Below are positions 24,083 to 32,130 of a stretch of DNA of 64,000 nt, piece by piece. The notes beneath the pieces are model-generated. The model did no database searches, was not told the DNA's origin, and saw only the letters and a program-made list of their open reading frames with translations. Origin of the DNA: Pseudomonadota bacterium (GTDB lineage Bacteria > Myxococcota > Myxococcia > Myxococcales > Myxococcaceae); the NCBI GenBank assembly GCA_023426545.1, contig JAFAAN010000088.1:70877-134876 (forward strand), given 5' to 3'. Position 1 is the first letter of the stretch. Every line of letters begins with the position of its first letter. Both the position numbers and the translations under genes were made by a program.

Positions 24083-27000
24083 ATGGAACATGTGACGCAC
24101 CGTCCCATCCAGAAGGTCCTCTGCGCCAACCGCGGTGAGATTGCCATCCGCGTCTTCCGCGCCTGCAACGAGCTGGGCATCCGCACCGTCGCCATCTACA
24201 GCGACGAGGACCGCACCCACGAGCACCGCCACAAGGCCGACGAGGCGTATCTCGTCGGCCGGGGCAAGCGGCCGGTGGACGCCTACCTGGGCATCGACGA
24301 AATCCTCGACGTGGCGGAGAGGGCCGGCGTGGACGCCATCCACCCCGGCTACGGCTTCCTGTCGGAGAACGCCGCCTTCGCGGAGGCCTGTGAGCGGCGC
24401 GGCATCCGCTTCATCGGCCCGCGATCGGACGTGGTCCGCGCCATGGGCGACAAGGTCGCGGCCAAGCGGCTGGCGGAGGAGGCCGGCGTGCCGGTGGTGC
24501 CGGGCGTGACGCTGGAGGGTGACGACGCGCGCGTGCTGGCACAAGCCCGGGACTTCTTCGCCCAGAGCGGCGGCCCCATCCTGGTGAAGGCCGCGCACGG
24601 CGGCGGCGGACGCGGCATGCGCGTGGTGCGCGAGGCGAAGGCGCTGGAGGACGCGCTGGCCTCCGCGCGCTCGGAGGCGAAGAGCGCCTTCGGCTCCTCG
24701 GCGGTGTTCCTGGAGCGCTTCCTGGAGCGCGTGCGGCATATCGAGGTGCAGCTGCTGGGCGACCTGCACGGCAACCTCGTCCACCTGCACGAGCGCGACT
24801 GCTCCGTGCAGCGGCGCCACCAGAAGGTCATCGAGATTGCTCCCGCCCCCAACCTGGCTCTAGCGGTGAAGGAGGCCATCTGCGACGCGGCGGTGCGGCT
24901 GGCGCGGAAGGCCGGCTACTCCAGCGCGGGCACCGCCGAGTTCCTGGTGGCCAACGACGCCTTCTACTTCATCGAGTGCAACGCCCGCCTCCAGGTGGAG
25001 CACACCGTCACCGAGCAGGTGACGGGCGTGGACCTGGTCCAGAGTCAGATTCGCATCGCGGAGGGCTACCGGCTGGACGCGCCGGAGGTGGGCATCCCCC
25101 GGCAGGAGGACGTGGTGCCCCGCGGCTACGCGGTGCAGCTGCGCGTCACCACGGAGGACCCGGCCCAGCAGTTCATGCCGGACGCGGGCGTCATCACCGC
25201 CTGGCGCGCCGCCACCGGCTTCGGCATCCGGCTGGACGGCTCCAACGGCTACACCAACGCCGTCATCTCGCCCTACTACGACTCCATGCTGGTGAAGGTC
25301 ATCGCGTACGCGCCCACCTTCCAGGGCGCGGTGATGAAGGGCCAGCGCGCCCTGCGCGAGTTCCGCATCCGAGGCGTGAAGACGAACCTGCCCTTCCTGG
25401 AGAACGTGCTGGCCCACCCGGCCTTCCAGCAGGGCGAGACCTACACCCGCTTCATCGACGAGACGCCGGAGCTGTTCCACCTGGGGCCCCGGCGGAACCG
25501 GGCCACCAAGCTGCTCCAGTACCTGGGTGACGTCACTGTCAACGGCCACCCCACCATCAAGAAGCCGCAGCGGCTCAAGCCCAACCAGTTCCTGGAGCCC
25601 CGCCTTCCGGTGATGCCCCCTGGCCCCGTCCCCCGGGGCACCGCGCAGGTCCTCGCGGAGAAGGGCCCGCGCGGGCTGGCCGACTGGGTGCTGGCGCAGA
25701 AGCGCGTGCTGCTGACGGACACCACCATGCGGGACGCGCACCAGTCCCTGCTGGCCACGCGCATGCGCACCCGTGACATCCTCCGCGTCGCGCCGGCCAC
25801 CGCGCGCCTCGCTCCGGAGCTGTTCAGCCTGGAGAGCTGGGGCGGCGCCACCTTCGACACCGCGTACCGCTTCCTCAACGAAGACCCCTGGGCCCGGCTG
25901 CGCGCGCTCAAGGCCGCCGCGCCCAACCTGCTCCAGCAGATGCTCCTGCGCGGGGCCAACGCGGTGGGCTACACGCGCTACCCGGACAACGTGGTGGAGG
26001 CCTTCATCGACGCGGCGGCCGAGGCCGGCGTGGACGTGTTCCGCATCTTCGACAGCCTCAACGACCTGGGCAGCATGGAGGTCTCCATCCGCCGCGTGCT
26101 GACGACGGGCAAGGTGGCGGAGGTGGCCATCTGCTACACGGGCGACGTCGCCAACCCCAAGCGCACCCGGTACACGCTGGACTACTACGCGGACCTCGCG
26201 CGACGCATCGAGGACTCGGGCGCGCACTTCCTCTGCATCAAGGACATGGCGGGCCTGCTGCGCCCGCGCGCCGCCGCCATGCTGGTGCAGCGCCTGCGCG
26301 AGGTGACGCGGCTCCCCATCCACCTGCACATGCACGATACCTCGGGCAACGGCATCGCCAGCTACCTGGAGGCCATCGAGCACGGCGTGCACGTGGTGGA
26401 CGTGGCGCTGGGCAGCATGGCGGGCCTGACGAGCCAGCCCAGCCTCAACGCGCTGGTCAGCGCCCTGCGCGGCCACCCACGGGAGACCGGGCTGGCCAAC
26501 GCGAGGCTCCAGCCGCTGGCCAACTACTGGGAGGACGTGCGCGAGTACTACGCCCCCTTCGAGAGCGGCCTCAAGAGCACCACCAGCGAGGTGTACTACC
26601 ACGAGATTCCAGGCGGCCAGTATTCCAACCTCCGGCCGCAGGTGGCGGAGCTGGGGCTGCTCGGCCGCTGGAACGACGTCAAGGACGCCTTCGCGCTGGT
26701 CAACGTGCTCGTGGGGGACATCCCCAAGGTGACACCGTCCTCGAAGATGGTGGGCGACTTCGCCATCTTCCTGCTCAAGAACGGCCTCACCGTGCGCGCC
26801 TCCACGCTGGCGGAGGCCGCCGCGCTCACGCGCCAGAAGCTGATTGAAGAGGCCCCGCGCCTGGACTTCCCCTCCAGCGTGGTGGGCTACTTCCGCGGTG
26901 AGCTGGGTCAGCCGCCCAACGGCTTCCCCGAGGACCTGCGCGCCGCCGTGCTCAAGGGGCTGCCGCGCGTGGAGGGCCGCCCCTCCGCCAGCATGCCGCC

Positions 27001-27586
27001 GCTGGACCTGGACGCGCTCCAGCGCGAGCTGTCCGGGAAGACGGGCCTCGCGCTCACCCGCGTGGACGCCATCTCCAGCGCCCTCTACCCGCGCGTCATG
27101 GCGGCCTATCTGGAGGACCTGGCCCGCTACGAGGACGTCTCCATCCTCGACACGCCGAACTACTTCTACGGCATGGAGGTGGGCCAGGAGATCTGGGTGG
27201 AGCTGGAGCCCGGCAAGACGCTGGTCATCAGCCTGTCCGCCGTGGGCGAGCCGGACGAGGACGGCGTGCGCACCGTCTACTTCGCCCTCAACGGCCACAA
27301 CCGCACGGTGCAAGTGAGGGATCGCAGCCGGGCCGCCACCGTGGAGTCCCGCCGCCAGGCGGACCGCGGGAACCCGAACCACGTGGCCGCGAGCATGCCG
27401 GGCACCGTCATCGCCGTGCACGCCAAGGCGGGAGACCGCGTGGAGGCGGGCGCGCCGCTCGTCACCCTGGAAGCCATGAAGATGGAGACGGTGGTGCGGG
27501 CGCCGCGGGCGGGCACCGTGGCGGAGGTCATCCCGGCGCTCAAGGCCGCCATCCAGGGCGGCGACCTGCTGGCGGTGCTCCAGTAG
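24083..27586 (+). CDS. pyc: Pyruvate carboxylase
   Basis: 1167-residue single-chain biotin enzyme converting pyruvate, bicarbonate and ATP to oxaloacetate (anaplerosis/gluconeogenesis). Domain order is canonical. The biotin carboxylase domain spans about residues 8-460 (LCANRGEIAIRVFRA at the start, ATP-grasp loop KAAHGGGGRGMRVV, active-site blocks RDCSVQRRHQKV and ECNARLQVEHTVTE). The carboxyltransferase barrel runs from about 540 to 830 (TTMRDAHQSLLATR, metal-binding HLHMHDTSGN). A C-terminal biotinyl domain carries biotinylated Lys1133 in EAMKMET. The ATG at 24083 fits the family; an in-frame ATG at 24047 adds only a non-conserved leader. It is convergent with the chaperone-usher operon. 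Confidence 0.97.
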   Translation: MEHVTHRPIQKVLCANRGEIAIRVFRACNELGIRTVAIYSDEDRTHEHRHKADEAYLVGRGKRPVDAYLGIDEILDVAERAGVDAIHPGYGFLSENAAFAEACERRGIRFIGPRSDVVRAMGDKVAAKRLAEEAGVPVVPGVTLEGDDARVLAQARDFFAQSGGPILVKAAHGGGGRGMRVVREAKALEDALASARSEAKSAFGSSAVFLERFLERVRHIEVQLLGDLHGNLVHLHERDCSVQRRHQKVIEIAPAPNLALAVKEAICDAAVRLARKAGYSSAGTAEFLVANDAFYFIECNARLQVEHTVTEQVTGVDLVQSQIRIAEGYRLDAPEVGIPRQEDVVPRGYAVQLRVTTEDPAQQFMPDAGVITAWRAATGFGIRLDGSNGYTNAVISPYYDSMLVKVIAYAPTFQGAVMKGQRALREFRIRGVKTNLPFLENVLAHPAFQQGETYTRFIDETPELFHLGPRRNRATKLLQYLGDVTVNGHPTIKKPQRLKPNQFLEPRLPVMPPGPVPRGTAQVLAEKGPRGLADWVLAQKRVLLTDTTMRDAHQSLLATRMRTRDILRVAPATARLAPELFSLESWGGATFDTAYRFLNEDPWARLRALKAAAPNLLQQMLLRGANAVGYTRYPDNVVEAFIDAAAEAGVDVFRIFDSLNDLGSMEVSIRRVLTTGKVAEVAICYTGDVANPKRTRYTLDYYADLARRIEDSGAHFLCIKDMAGLLRPRAAAMLVQRLREVTRLPIHLHMHDTSGNGIASYLEAIEHGVHVVDVALGSMAGLTSQPSLNALVSALRGHPRETGLANARLQPLANYWEDVREYYAPFESGLKSTTSEVYYHEIPGGQYSNLRPQVAELGLLGRWNDVKDAFALVNVLVGDIPKVTPSSKMVGDFAIFLLKNGLTVRASTLAEAAALTRQKLIEEAPRLDFPSSVVGYFRGELGQPPNGFPEDLRAAVLKGLPRVEGRPSASMPPLDLDALQRELSGKTGLALTRVDAISSALYPRVMAAYLEDLARYEDVSILDTPNYFYGMEVGQEIWVELEPGKTLVISLSAVGEPDEDGVRTVYFALNGHNRTVQVRDRSRAATVESRRQADRGNPNHVAASMPGTVIAVHAKAGDRVEAGAPLVTLEAMKMETVVRAPRAGTVAEVIPALKAAIQGGDLLAVLQ

Positions 27587-27608
27587 GCGCCGGAGGTGGC
27601 GGTGGCCC

Positions 27609-28082
27609 TCAGAAGGTCACCGTCATCACCAGCGTGTCCGAATAGGCCCCCACGGGGATGGCCTGCTGGGCGGGGATGCGCCCGTAGATGGGTACGGTGA
27701 CATCCACGCCGCTCACCGGGATGACGGGCCCATAGCGCCCCGTCCCCGACGCGCCGTTGCCCCAGACGAGCAGCCGCGTCGCGTCCAGGTAGAGGTTGTA
27801 CTCCAGGTGGTGGGTGCCGGACCCCGCCATGCTGCGCGGCGCGTAGGTGCCCGACCCGCCGGCGCTGATGTCGATGGTGAGGGGCGTCAGCTGCCCGTCG
27901 CACCGGTAGGAGATGCTGCCCACCGAGTCCCGAGGCAGCAGGTCCGTGGTGAGGTAGGTCCCGAAGTTCACGCCCACCGTGGAGCGTATCTGGCAGACGG
28001 CGCTCGCCATCCCCGGGAGCAACCCACACGCCCCCGCTACCGCGAGGGCCATGGCCCGCGCTGCCCTATCTCTCCCCGTCAT
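27609..28082 (-). CDS. Spore coat U (SCPU) domain protein, distal pilin/tip-like subunit
   Basis: 157 residues: a signal peptide (LAVAGACGLLPGMASA, mature protein from about VCQIRS) and one SCPU domain. SCPU features are the paired cysteines (CQIRS ... RCDG), SVGVNFGTY near the mature start, LEYNLYLDATRLLVWGNG, VPIYGRIPAQQAIPVGAYSDTLVMTVTF, and a C-terminal donor-like strand ending in TF. The ATG at 28082 has GAGG about 8 nt upstream; a GTG at 28088 is possible. The start lies inside the end of the usher gene (17-nt overlap), so translation is coupled. By position (last gene) it may be the tip or terminating subunit of the fibre or coat layer. Confidence 0.85.
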   Translation of the reverse strand: MTGRDRAARAMALAVAGACGLLPGMASAVCQIRSTVGVNFGTYLTTDLLPRDSVGSISYRCDGQLTPLTIDISAGGSGTYAPRSMAGSGTHHLEYNLYLDATRLLVWGNGASGTGRYGPVIPVSGVDVTVPIYGRIPAQQAIPVGAYSDTLVMTVTF

Positions 28083-30420
28083 GGACACACCTCACAGTTC
28101 CCAGGTCGATGACGTTGCCCTCGACGGACGGGACGTCCAGCGAGACCGCACAGCGGCCCTTGGGGTAGACGACCGTCGCTGGCAGCCGGCCCTCCGGTAG
28201 GCCCACCAGCTCGAACTCGCCGTTCCAGCCGATGGGCGAGCTCCACTGCTCTCCGTCCTTCACGACGCGAATCTCGCCGTAGGACAGCCAGCGGGTGTCC
28301 TCCGCCGAGGTGATGGTCACCTTGCCCCGGTACGCGCGCACCGTCTGCGTCGCGAAGTCGAGCACCACGCCGCCGCGCTGGTACGTGGCCACCACCTTCT
28401 CCGTGGAGGGGATGTACACGTCCAGCGGCACCTCCTGGTCCGACAGCGAGAGGTGGTTGGCGTTGTAGGCCTGAAGCCGCGTCACCACCAACTCGCCCTG
28501 GGCGTCCGTGCGGCCAATGAGGTGGTGGTTCAGCCGCACGCCCACGCCCTCCACGCCCTTTACGCGGACCAGCGCGAAGCCCTGGTCCACCGCCCGCGTG
28601 GGACGCACGCGCCCGCCAATGACGACCAGTCCTCCGGCGACCTCCGCCAGCCCGGAGAGCCGTCCCTGGAACCACTCCGCGCCCGCGGTGACGCGGCCCA
28701 CCCGGGTGTCGTAATCGGCGCGCGCCATGGCCTGCTCCACCTGCCCCACCCGGCCCTGCACCTGGTAGCCCAGGCCCCCTTCCAGGGGGACCGAGCGGGC
28801 GATGTCCACCGACGTGGTGCCCTGCCCCCGCAGGCCCTGCGAATGGCCCAGCGTGCCCGTGGTGCGCTCGCCGAAGATGGCGTTCAGGTAGACCATGCCC
28901 TCCAGCGCGGACTCCCCTCGCGCGGACTGGCTGCGGCTGGCGGAGAAGGACAGCGTCGACCAGTCCGTCAGCCGCGCGGAGGTGGAGGCCCCCAGCCACG
29001 TCGTCCACCCCGCCTTCTGGTAGCGGGACAGCACGGCCTGGGCGCCCACGCTGACGCGCTCGCCCAGGGCGACGAAGAGCGAGCCGCCCGTCTCGACCTT
29101 GGCGTGGTCGTCATCCAGCGCGAGGCTGGTGTGCGTGTAGGAATCCGTCATGCCCCGGCCGAAGATGGAGCCGCCCACCCAGCGGCGCTGGAGTGAGTAG
29201 ACGGCGCCGGCCGCCAGTCCCGTGCGCCGCTCGCTGCGGCTGATGGCCTGCGACAGCTCGAGCTCGCCGAACGGGAGTTGGAAGAGCTGCAGCGCGCCGG
29301 TGCTGACCAGGTCGGGCGTCACCTCCAGCCTCACACCCGGCGTCAGCCACGGCGTGACGCCCATGCGGAAGTTGCCCAGGAGCATCGGACGGCCGAAGTC
29401 GAAGTTGTGGATGTTGACGGCCTCGCGCTCCACACCCGCGGAGAGCCGGAAGTCCGCCACGCCGGGCGACAGCTGTTGCCCGCTGAGGTAGTATGAGGTG
29501 TTCACCTCGCTGGTGCGGCCGAAGGCGTCGCGGATGACGTAGCGCGTGTTGCCCTCGCCCCGTGGCACCGTGAGGTTCTCCAGCCGGAAGGGCCCTGGCG
29601 GCAGCTCCTGGCGCCGCATCAGGTGGCCGTTGACGTAGACCTCCAGGGTGGACGGCGTGGACACGTCACCCGCGTAGTCCTGCATGGGGTTGCGGACGAA
29701 GTACGGGTTCAGCTCGAAGGAGCGCATGAGGTGGAAGCCCGCCACCACCGCGCCACCGCCCAGCACGCCGCCGAAGCCCGTGGACTCACCAGCGACGGCG
29801 CGCACCATCTGCTTGGGGAAGTCCAGGGTGAGCTGCGTGAGCCCCCGCAGGGGCGCCGCGCCCGGCCGCCACCTCGCCTGGGTCGTCAGCAGGCCCCGCC
29901 CCACCGACGCGCCGGCCTCGCCAAAGAAGGTCAACGAGGTATTGCGGGCGTGCGCCGCGTAGTTGAAGAAGCCGCTCGGGCTGCCGCTCACCGAGAAGTC
30001 CGCGGGCGCCTGTGGCCCCAGGTTGACGCGGGTCTGCGTGAACACGGACGCGGGCAGCTCGCAGGTGAGGCTGACGGTCCGCTCATCCATGAGGCACCGA
30101 CCGCGAGGCGCCAGGGATTGCGCGGAGAGGTATGTCTTTCCTTCGATGACCTCCTGGCGGCCCCCGAGCGCCACCAGGTCAACGCCCGCGGACTCGAGTG
30201 CGGCCACCGGGAGCAGCACGTCCCCGTCCCGGAGCATGGGGAAGGTGGCGCCGCGAGGGACGCCGTTCAACGTGAAGTCCGCGACGATGGGCATGGGCGG
30301 CGTGGACGAAGCCGCGGCCGCCAGCCCCTCCGAGGCCGCCGGCAAGGACCCCAGGAACAGCGACATGGCCAGGGCCGTGCGCAGGGGCGCACGGCGTACC
30401 AGGAGTCGGGTGGGGTCCAT
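28066..30420 (-). CDS. Outer-membrane usher of chaperone-usher pathway
   Basis: 784-residue FimD/PapC-type usher that receives chaperone-pilin complexes and threads subunits through a 24-strand beta-barrel in the outer membrane. After the signal peptide comes the N-terminal chaperone-binding domain (DFTLNGVPRGATFPMLRDGDVLLPVAALE, about residues 46-75), then an aromatic-rich barrel with the usher hallmarks PYFVRNPMQDYAGDVSTPSTLEVYVNG and GEGNTRYVIRDAFGRTSEV around the plug, and C-terminal domains including GVGVRLNHHLIGRTDAQGELVV and GEFELVGLPEGRLPATVVYPKG. Layout and length match ushers of SCPU/archaic-type operons. It is 9 nt downstream of the chaperone gene. Confidence 0.93.
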   Translation of the reverse strand: MDPTRLLVRRAPLRTALAMSLFLGSLPAASEGLAAAASSTPPMPIVADFTLNGVPRGATFPMLRDGDVLLPVAALESAGVDLVALGGRQEVIEGKTYLSAQSLAPRGRCLMDERTVSLTCELPASVFTQTRVNLGPQAPADFSVSGSPSGFFNYAAHARNTSLTFFGEAGASVGRGLLTTQARWRPGAAPLRGLTQLTLDFPKQMVRAVAGESTGFGGVLGGGAVVAGFHLMRSFELNPYFVRNPMQDYAGDVSTPSTLEVYVNGHLMRRQELPPGPFRLENLTVPRGEGNTRYVIRDAFGRTSEVNTSYYLSGQQLSPGVADFRLSAGVEREAVNIHNFDFGRPMLLGNFRMGVTPWLTPGVRLEVTPDLVSTGALQLFQLPFGELELSQAISRSERRTGLAAGAVYSLQRRWVGGSIFGRGMTDSYTHTSLALDDDHAKVETGGSLFVALGERVSVGAQAVLSRYQKAGWTTWLGASTSARLTDWSTLSFSASRSQSARGESALEGMVYLNAIFGERTTGTLGHSQGLRGQGTTSVDIARSVPLEGGLGYQVQGRVGQVEQAMARADYDTRVGRVTAGAEWFQGRLSGLAEVAGGLVVIGGRVRPTRAVDQGFALVRVKGVEGVGVRLNHHLIGRTDAQGELVVTRLQAYNANHLSLSDQEVPLDVYIPSTEKVVATYQRGGVVLDFATQTVRAYRGKVTITSAEDTRWLSYGEIRVVKDGEQWSSPIGWNGEFELVGLPEGRLPATVVYPKGRCAVSLDVPSVEGNVIDLGTVRCVHDGER

Positions 30421-30429
30421 GGCGGAGCA

Positions 30430-31197
30430 TCAGCGGGCGCAGGGGGCGGGAGACTCCACGGGTGCTGTCTGACGGAGCACGCCCTGGTCGGTCTCCATCT
30501 CCACCTCCACCGTGCGGACCTTGCGGCAGGCCTTGCCCGCGACCTCCAGGGCGTACACCTGCGAGTCGCCCGCCAGCACGTACCAGCCGGGCTCCTCCTG
30601 CTCGACCAGCCGCTTGCCCTGGGCGTCGAGCCCCCGGACCCGGAGGTTCCGGACGAAGAAGTTCACCGTGCCCGGGTTCTTCACCCGGACGTGGAACTTC
30701 GACTCGCGCAATGCGGCCTCTTCAATCTGGCCCTGGACGGTCTTCTTCTTGGGTGCGACGAAGACGGGAATCGAGACACGGGTCAGGACATTCAATCCCG
30801 TCGCCTGGAGCGAGGGCTGTAGCGGGGGAAGCTCCTCCACGACGATGCGGAAGGAGCGTTCAGTGTCTTGTGGAGCCGAGGAGGTACCCACCCGGATGGG
30901 ACGGGACTCCCCGGGCTCCAGCGTCAACATGGACGGGAAGAAGAACAGGTCCTGCGTCGGCGCGAGCGACATGCGGCCTTCTTCGTCCTGGACCCAGGAA
31001 TAGACAGAGGCTTGGAAGCGTGTGGTTTCGTTGCCCTTGTTCCTCACGTTCATCACCACGCCACGGGCGCCTGAATCCAGCTCGAGCCGGACAGGGCTGA
31101 CGTCGAGCTCGGCGGCGCTCGCAGTCCCCATGGAGATCCATTCCAAGGCAGCCGTGAGCATCAGGCCGCCAGTCCAGGACAGAAGACGGTTACGCAT
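30430..31197 (-). CDS. Periplasmic pilus-assembly chaperone (PapD-like)
   Basis: 255 residues with a signal peptide ending ASA-A and two Ig-like domains. Domain 1 includes LDVSPVRLELDSGARGVVMNVRNKGNETTRFQASVYSW and the G1-strand region FFPSMLTLEPGESRPIRV, which matches the PPxxxLxPGxxQxxR pattern of pilus chaperones; domain 2 follows with a long C-terminal beta sandwich. It binds pilin subunits by donor-strand complementation and delivers them to the usher. It sits between the first pilin gene and the usher on one strand, with GGAGGG about 12 nt upstream of the ATG. Confidence 0.92.
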   Translation of the reverse strand: MRNRLLSWTGGLMLTAALEWISMGTASAAELDVSPVRLELDSGARGVVMNVRNKGNETTRFQASVYSWVQDEEGRMSLAPTQDLFFFPSMLTLEPGESRPIRVGTSSAPQDTERSFRIVVEELPPLQPSLQATGLNVLTRVSIPVFVAPKKKTVQGQIEEAALRESKFHVRVKNPGTVNFFVRNLRVRGLDAQGKRLVEQEEPGWYVLAGDSQVYALEVAGKACRKVRTVEVEMETDQGVLRQTAPVESPAPCAR

Positions 31198-31215
31198 GTG
31201 TTATCGCCCTCCGGC

Positions 31216-31755
31216 TCAGAAGGTGATGGTGGCGACGACGGTGTCGTTGTACGTGCCGGAGGGAACGTTCTGGCCGCGCGGAACCGTGCCGTAGACGAGC
31301 ACGGGCACGGGCAGACCCGTGCCGAGGAACGGGAGGCCCGTGCCCGCGGTGTTGCCCCACACCATGAGCCGGGTGACGTCCTGGTACAGGAAGTACGAGA
31401 GGTAGTCAGCCGACGCCGTGTTGCGCATGCGGCGCAGCGGCGCCGCGTCGGTCGAGCCCGTGCCCGGGTGCAGGCCCTGGCCCAGGGTGATGACCGCGGT
31501 GCCGAGCAGGGTGCACTGCACGCTCAGCGAGCCCGTGCCGAACAGGTCGATGCCCAGCGCGGAGTTGACGATGACGGGGTCGTACGTGCCGAAGTTCAGC
31601 GTGCCGCCGCCGATGCCGGAGCCGATGCTGCAGGAGCCACCGACGTGGGCGGTGACGTTCAAGTTGGCGGTGGCGGTGGCGGCCTCGGCCGACGAGAAGG
31701 CCGCGAGAGACGCGGCGGCGGTGACGGCGGCAACGGCGGTCTTGATAGCGTTCAT
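31216..31755 (-). CDS. Spore coat U (SCPU) domain protein, promoter-proximal pilin-like subunit
   Basis: 179-residue secreted protein. A signal peptide (AAVTAAASLAAFSSAEA-A) is followed by the SCPU domain: ATANLNVTAHVGGSCSIGSG, GTLNFGTYDPV, VQC, the block YLSYFLYQDVTRLMVWGNTAG and the terminal strand SGTYNDTVVATITF. It is first in the operon, which usually marks the major structural subunit. In Myxococcus xanthus a chaperone-usher cluster of this content is needed for spore-coat assembly (established for the Mcu system); the same role here is inferred. The ATG at 31755 is chosen because it opens the signal peptide; a longer frame runs upstream across the promoter region and is rejected. Confidence 0.88.
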   Translation of the reverse strand: MNAIKTAVAAVTAAASLAAFSSAEAATATANLNVTAHVGGSCSIGSGIGGGTLNFGTYDPVIVNSALGIDLFGTGSLSVQCTLLGTAVITLGQGLHPGTGSTDAAPLRRMRNTASADYLSYFLYQDVTRLMVWGNTAGTGLPFLGTGLPVPVLVYGTVPRGQNVPSGTYNDTVVATITF

Positions 31756-31804
31756 TGACAATGCTCCAACCAGCGGCCGGTTGATTCCGGCTGCGTCGGC
31801 GCAT

Positions 31805-31820
31805 TGCAACGTGCTCGCCA
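31805..31820 (-). promoter_or_regulatory. Candidate sigma-54 (-24/-12) promoter of the chaperone-usher operon
   Basis: The minus strand reads TGGCGAGCACGTTGCA, compared with the consensus TGGCACGNNNNTTGCW. Spacing is exact, GG and GC are at the required positions, and only two consensus bases differ (GA for AC). Transcription would start about 38 nt before the ATG at 31755. The surrounding region 31756-32130 contains no gene. Confidence 0.55.
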
Positions 31821-31941
31821 GACTTCGGGCGGTCCTACGCGCCCCTCCCTTCGGCGCAGGTCGCACGCCTGCCTGGCGTACGCTTCCAAGCAATACGTGA
31901 AAGTGATTCCTTGTTTGTTTTCATGGCGAAACGCACACATG

Positions 31942-31965
31942 TCCCTGAAGGGAGCCCTTCAGGGA
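31942..31965. promoter_or_regulatory. 11-bp perfect dyad, possible activator site
   Basis: TCCCTGAAGGG (31942-31952) and CCCTTCAGGGA (31955-31965) are perfect inverted copies separated by AG. The dyad lies about 125-150 bp upstream of the predicted sigma-54 promoter, the usual distance for an NtrC-type enhancer-binding protein. A hairpin terminator is the alternative reading, but the spacer is too tight and no T-run follows. Confidence 0.4.
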
Positions 31966-32066
31966 GGGACGGACAGGCGCCGGGGGCCACGCGAGTCCGT
32001 TGGCACGCGGCTTCCTGGGGCGGCGCCTGCCCAGCGGGGAGAACTCCGTTCCCCTGGCGAGGAAGA

Positions 32067-32089
32067 GGATTGCCCACTGCGGGCAATCC
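32067..32089 (-). terminator. Intrinsic terminator after the amidase gene
   Basis: On the minus strand GGATTGCCC-GCAGT-GGGCAATCC forms a perfect 9-bp stem with a 5-nt loop, followed by TCTTCCTC. It lies 42 nt past the amidase stop codon and would separate that gene from the chaperone-usher operon downstream. Confidence 0.6.
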
Positions 32090-32130
32090 GCGCGCGCCCC
32101 TGGCCAGCCTGCGGGGCACGGCGCGCGCGC

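Noticed and set aside
24860..27421. 853-residue open frame antisense to pyruvate carboxylase
   Set aside because: Shadow frame; low-complexity His/Arg/Val composition and no motifs.
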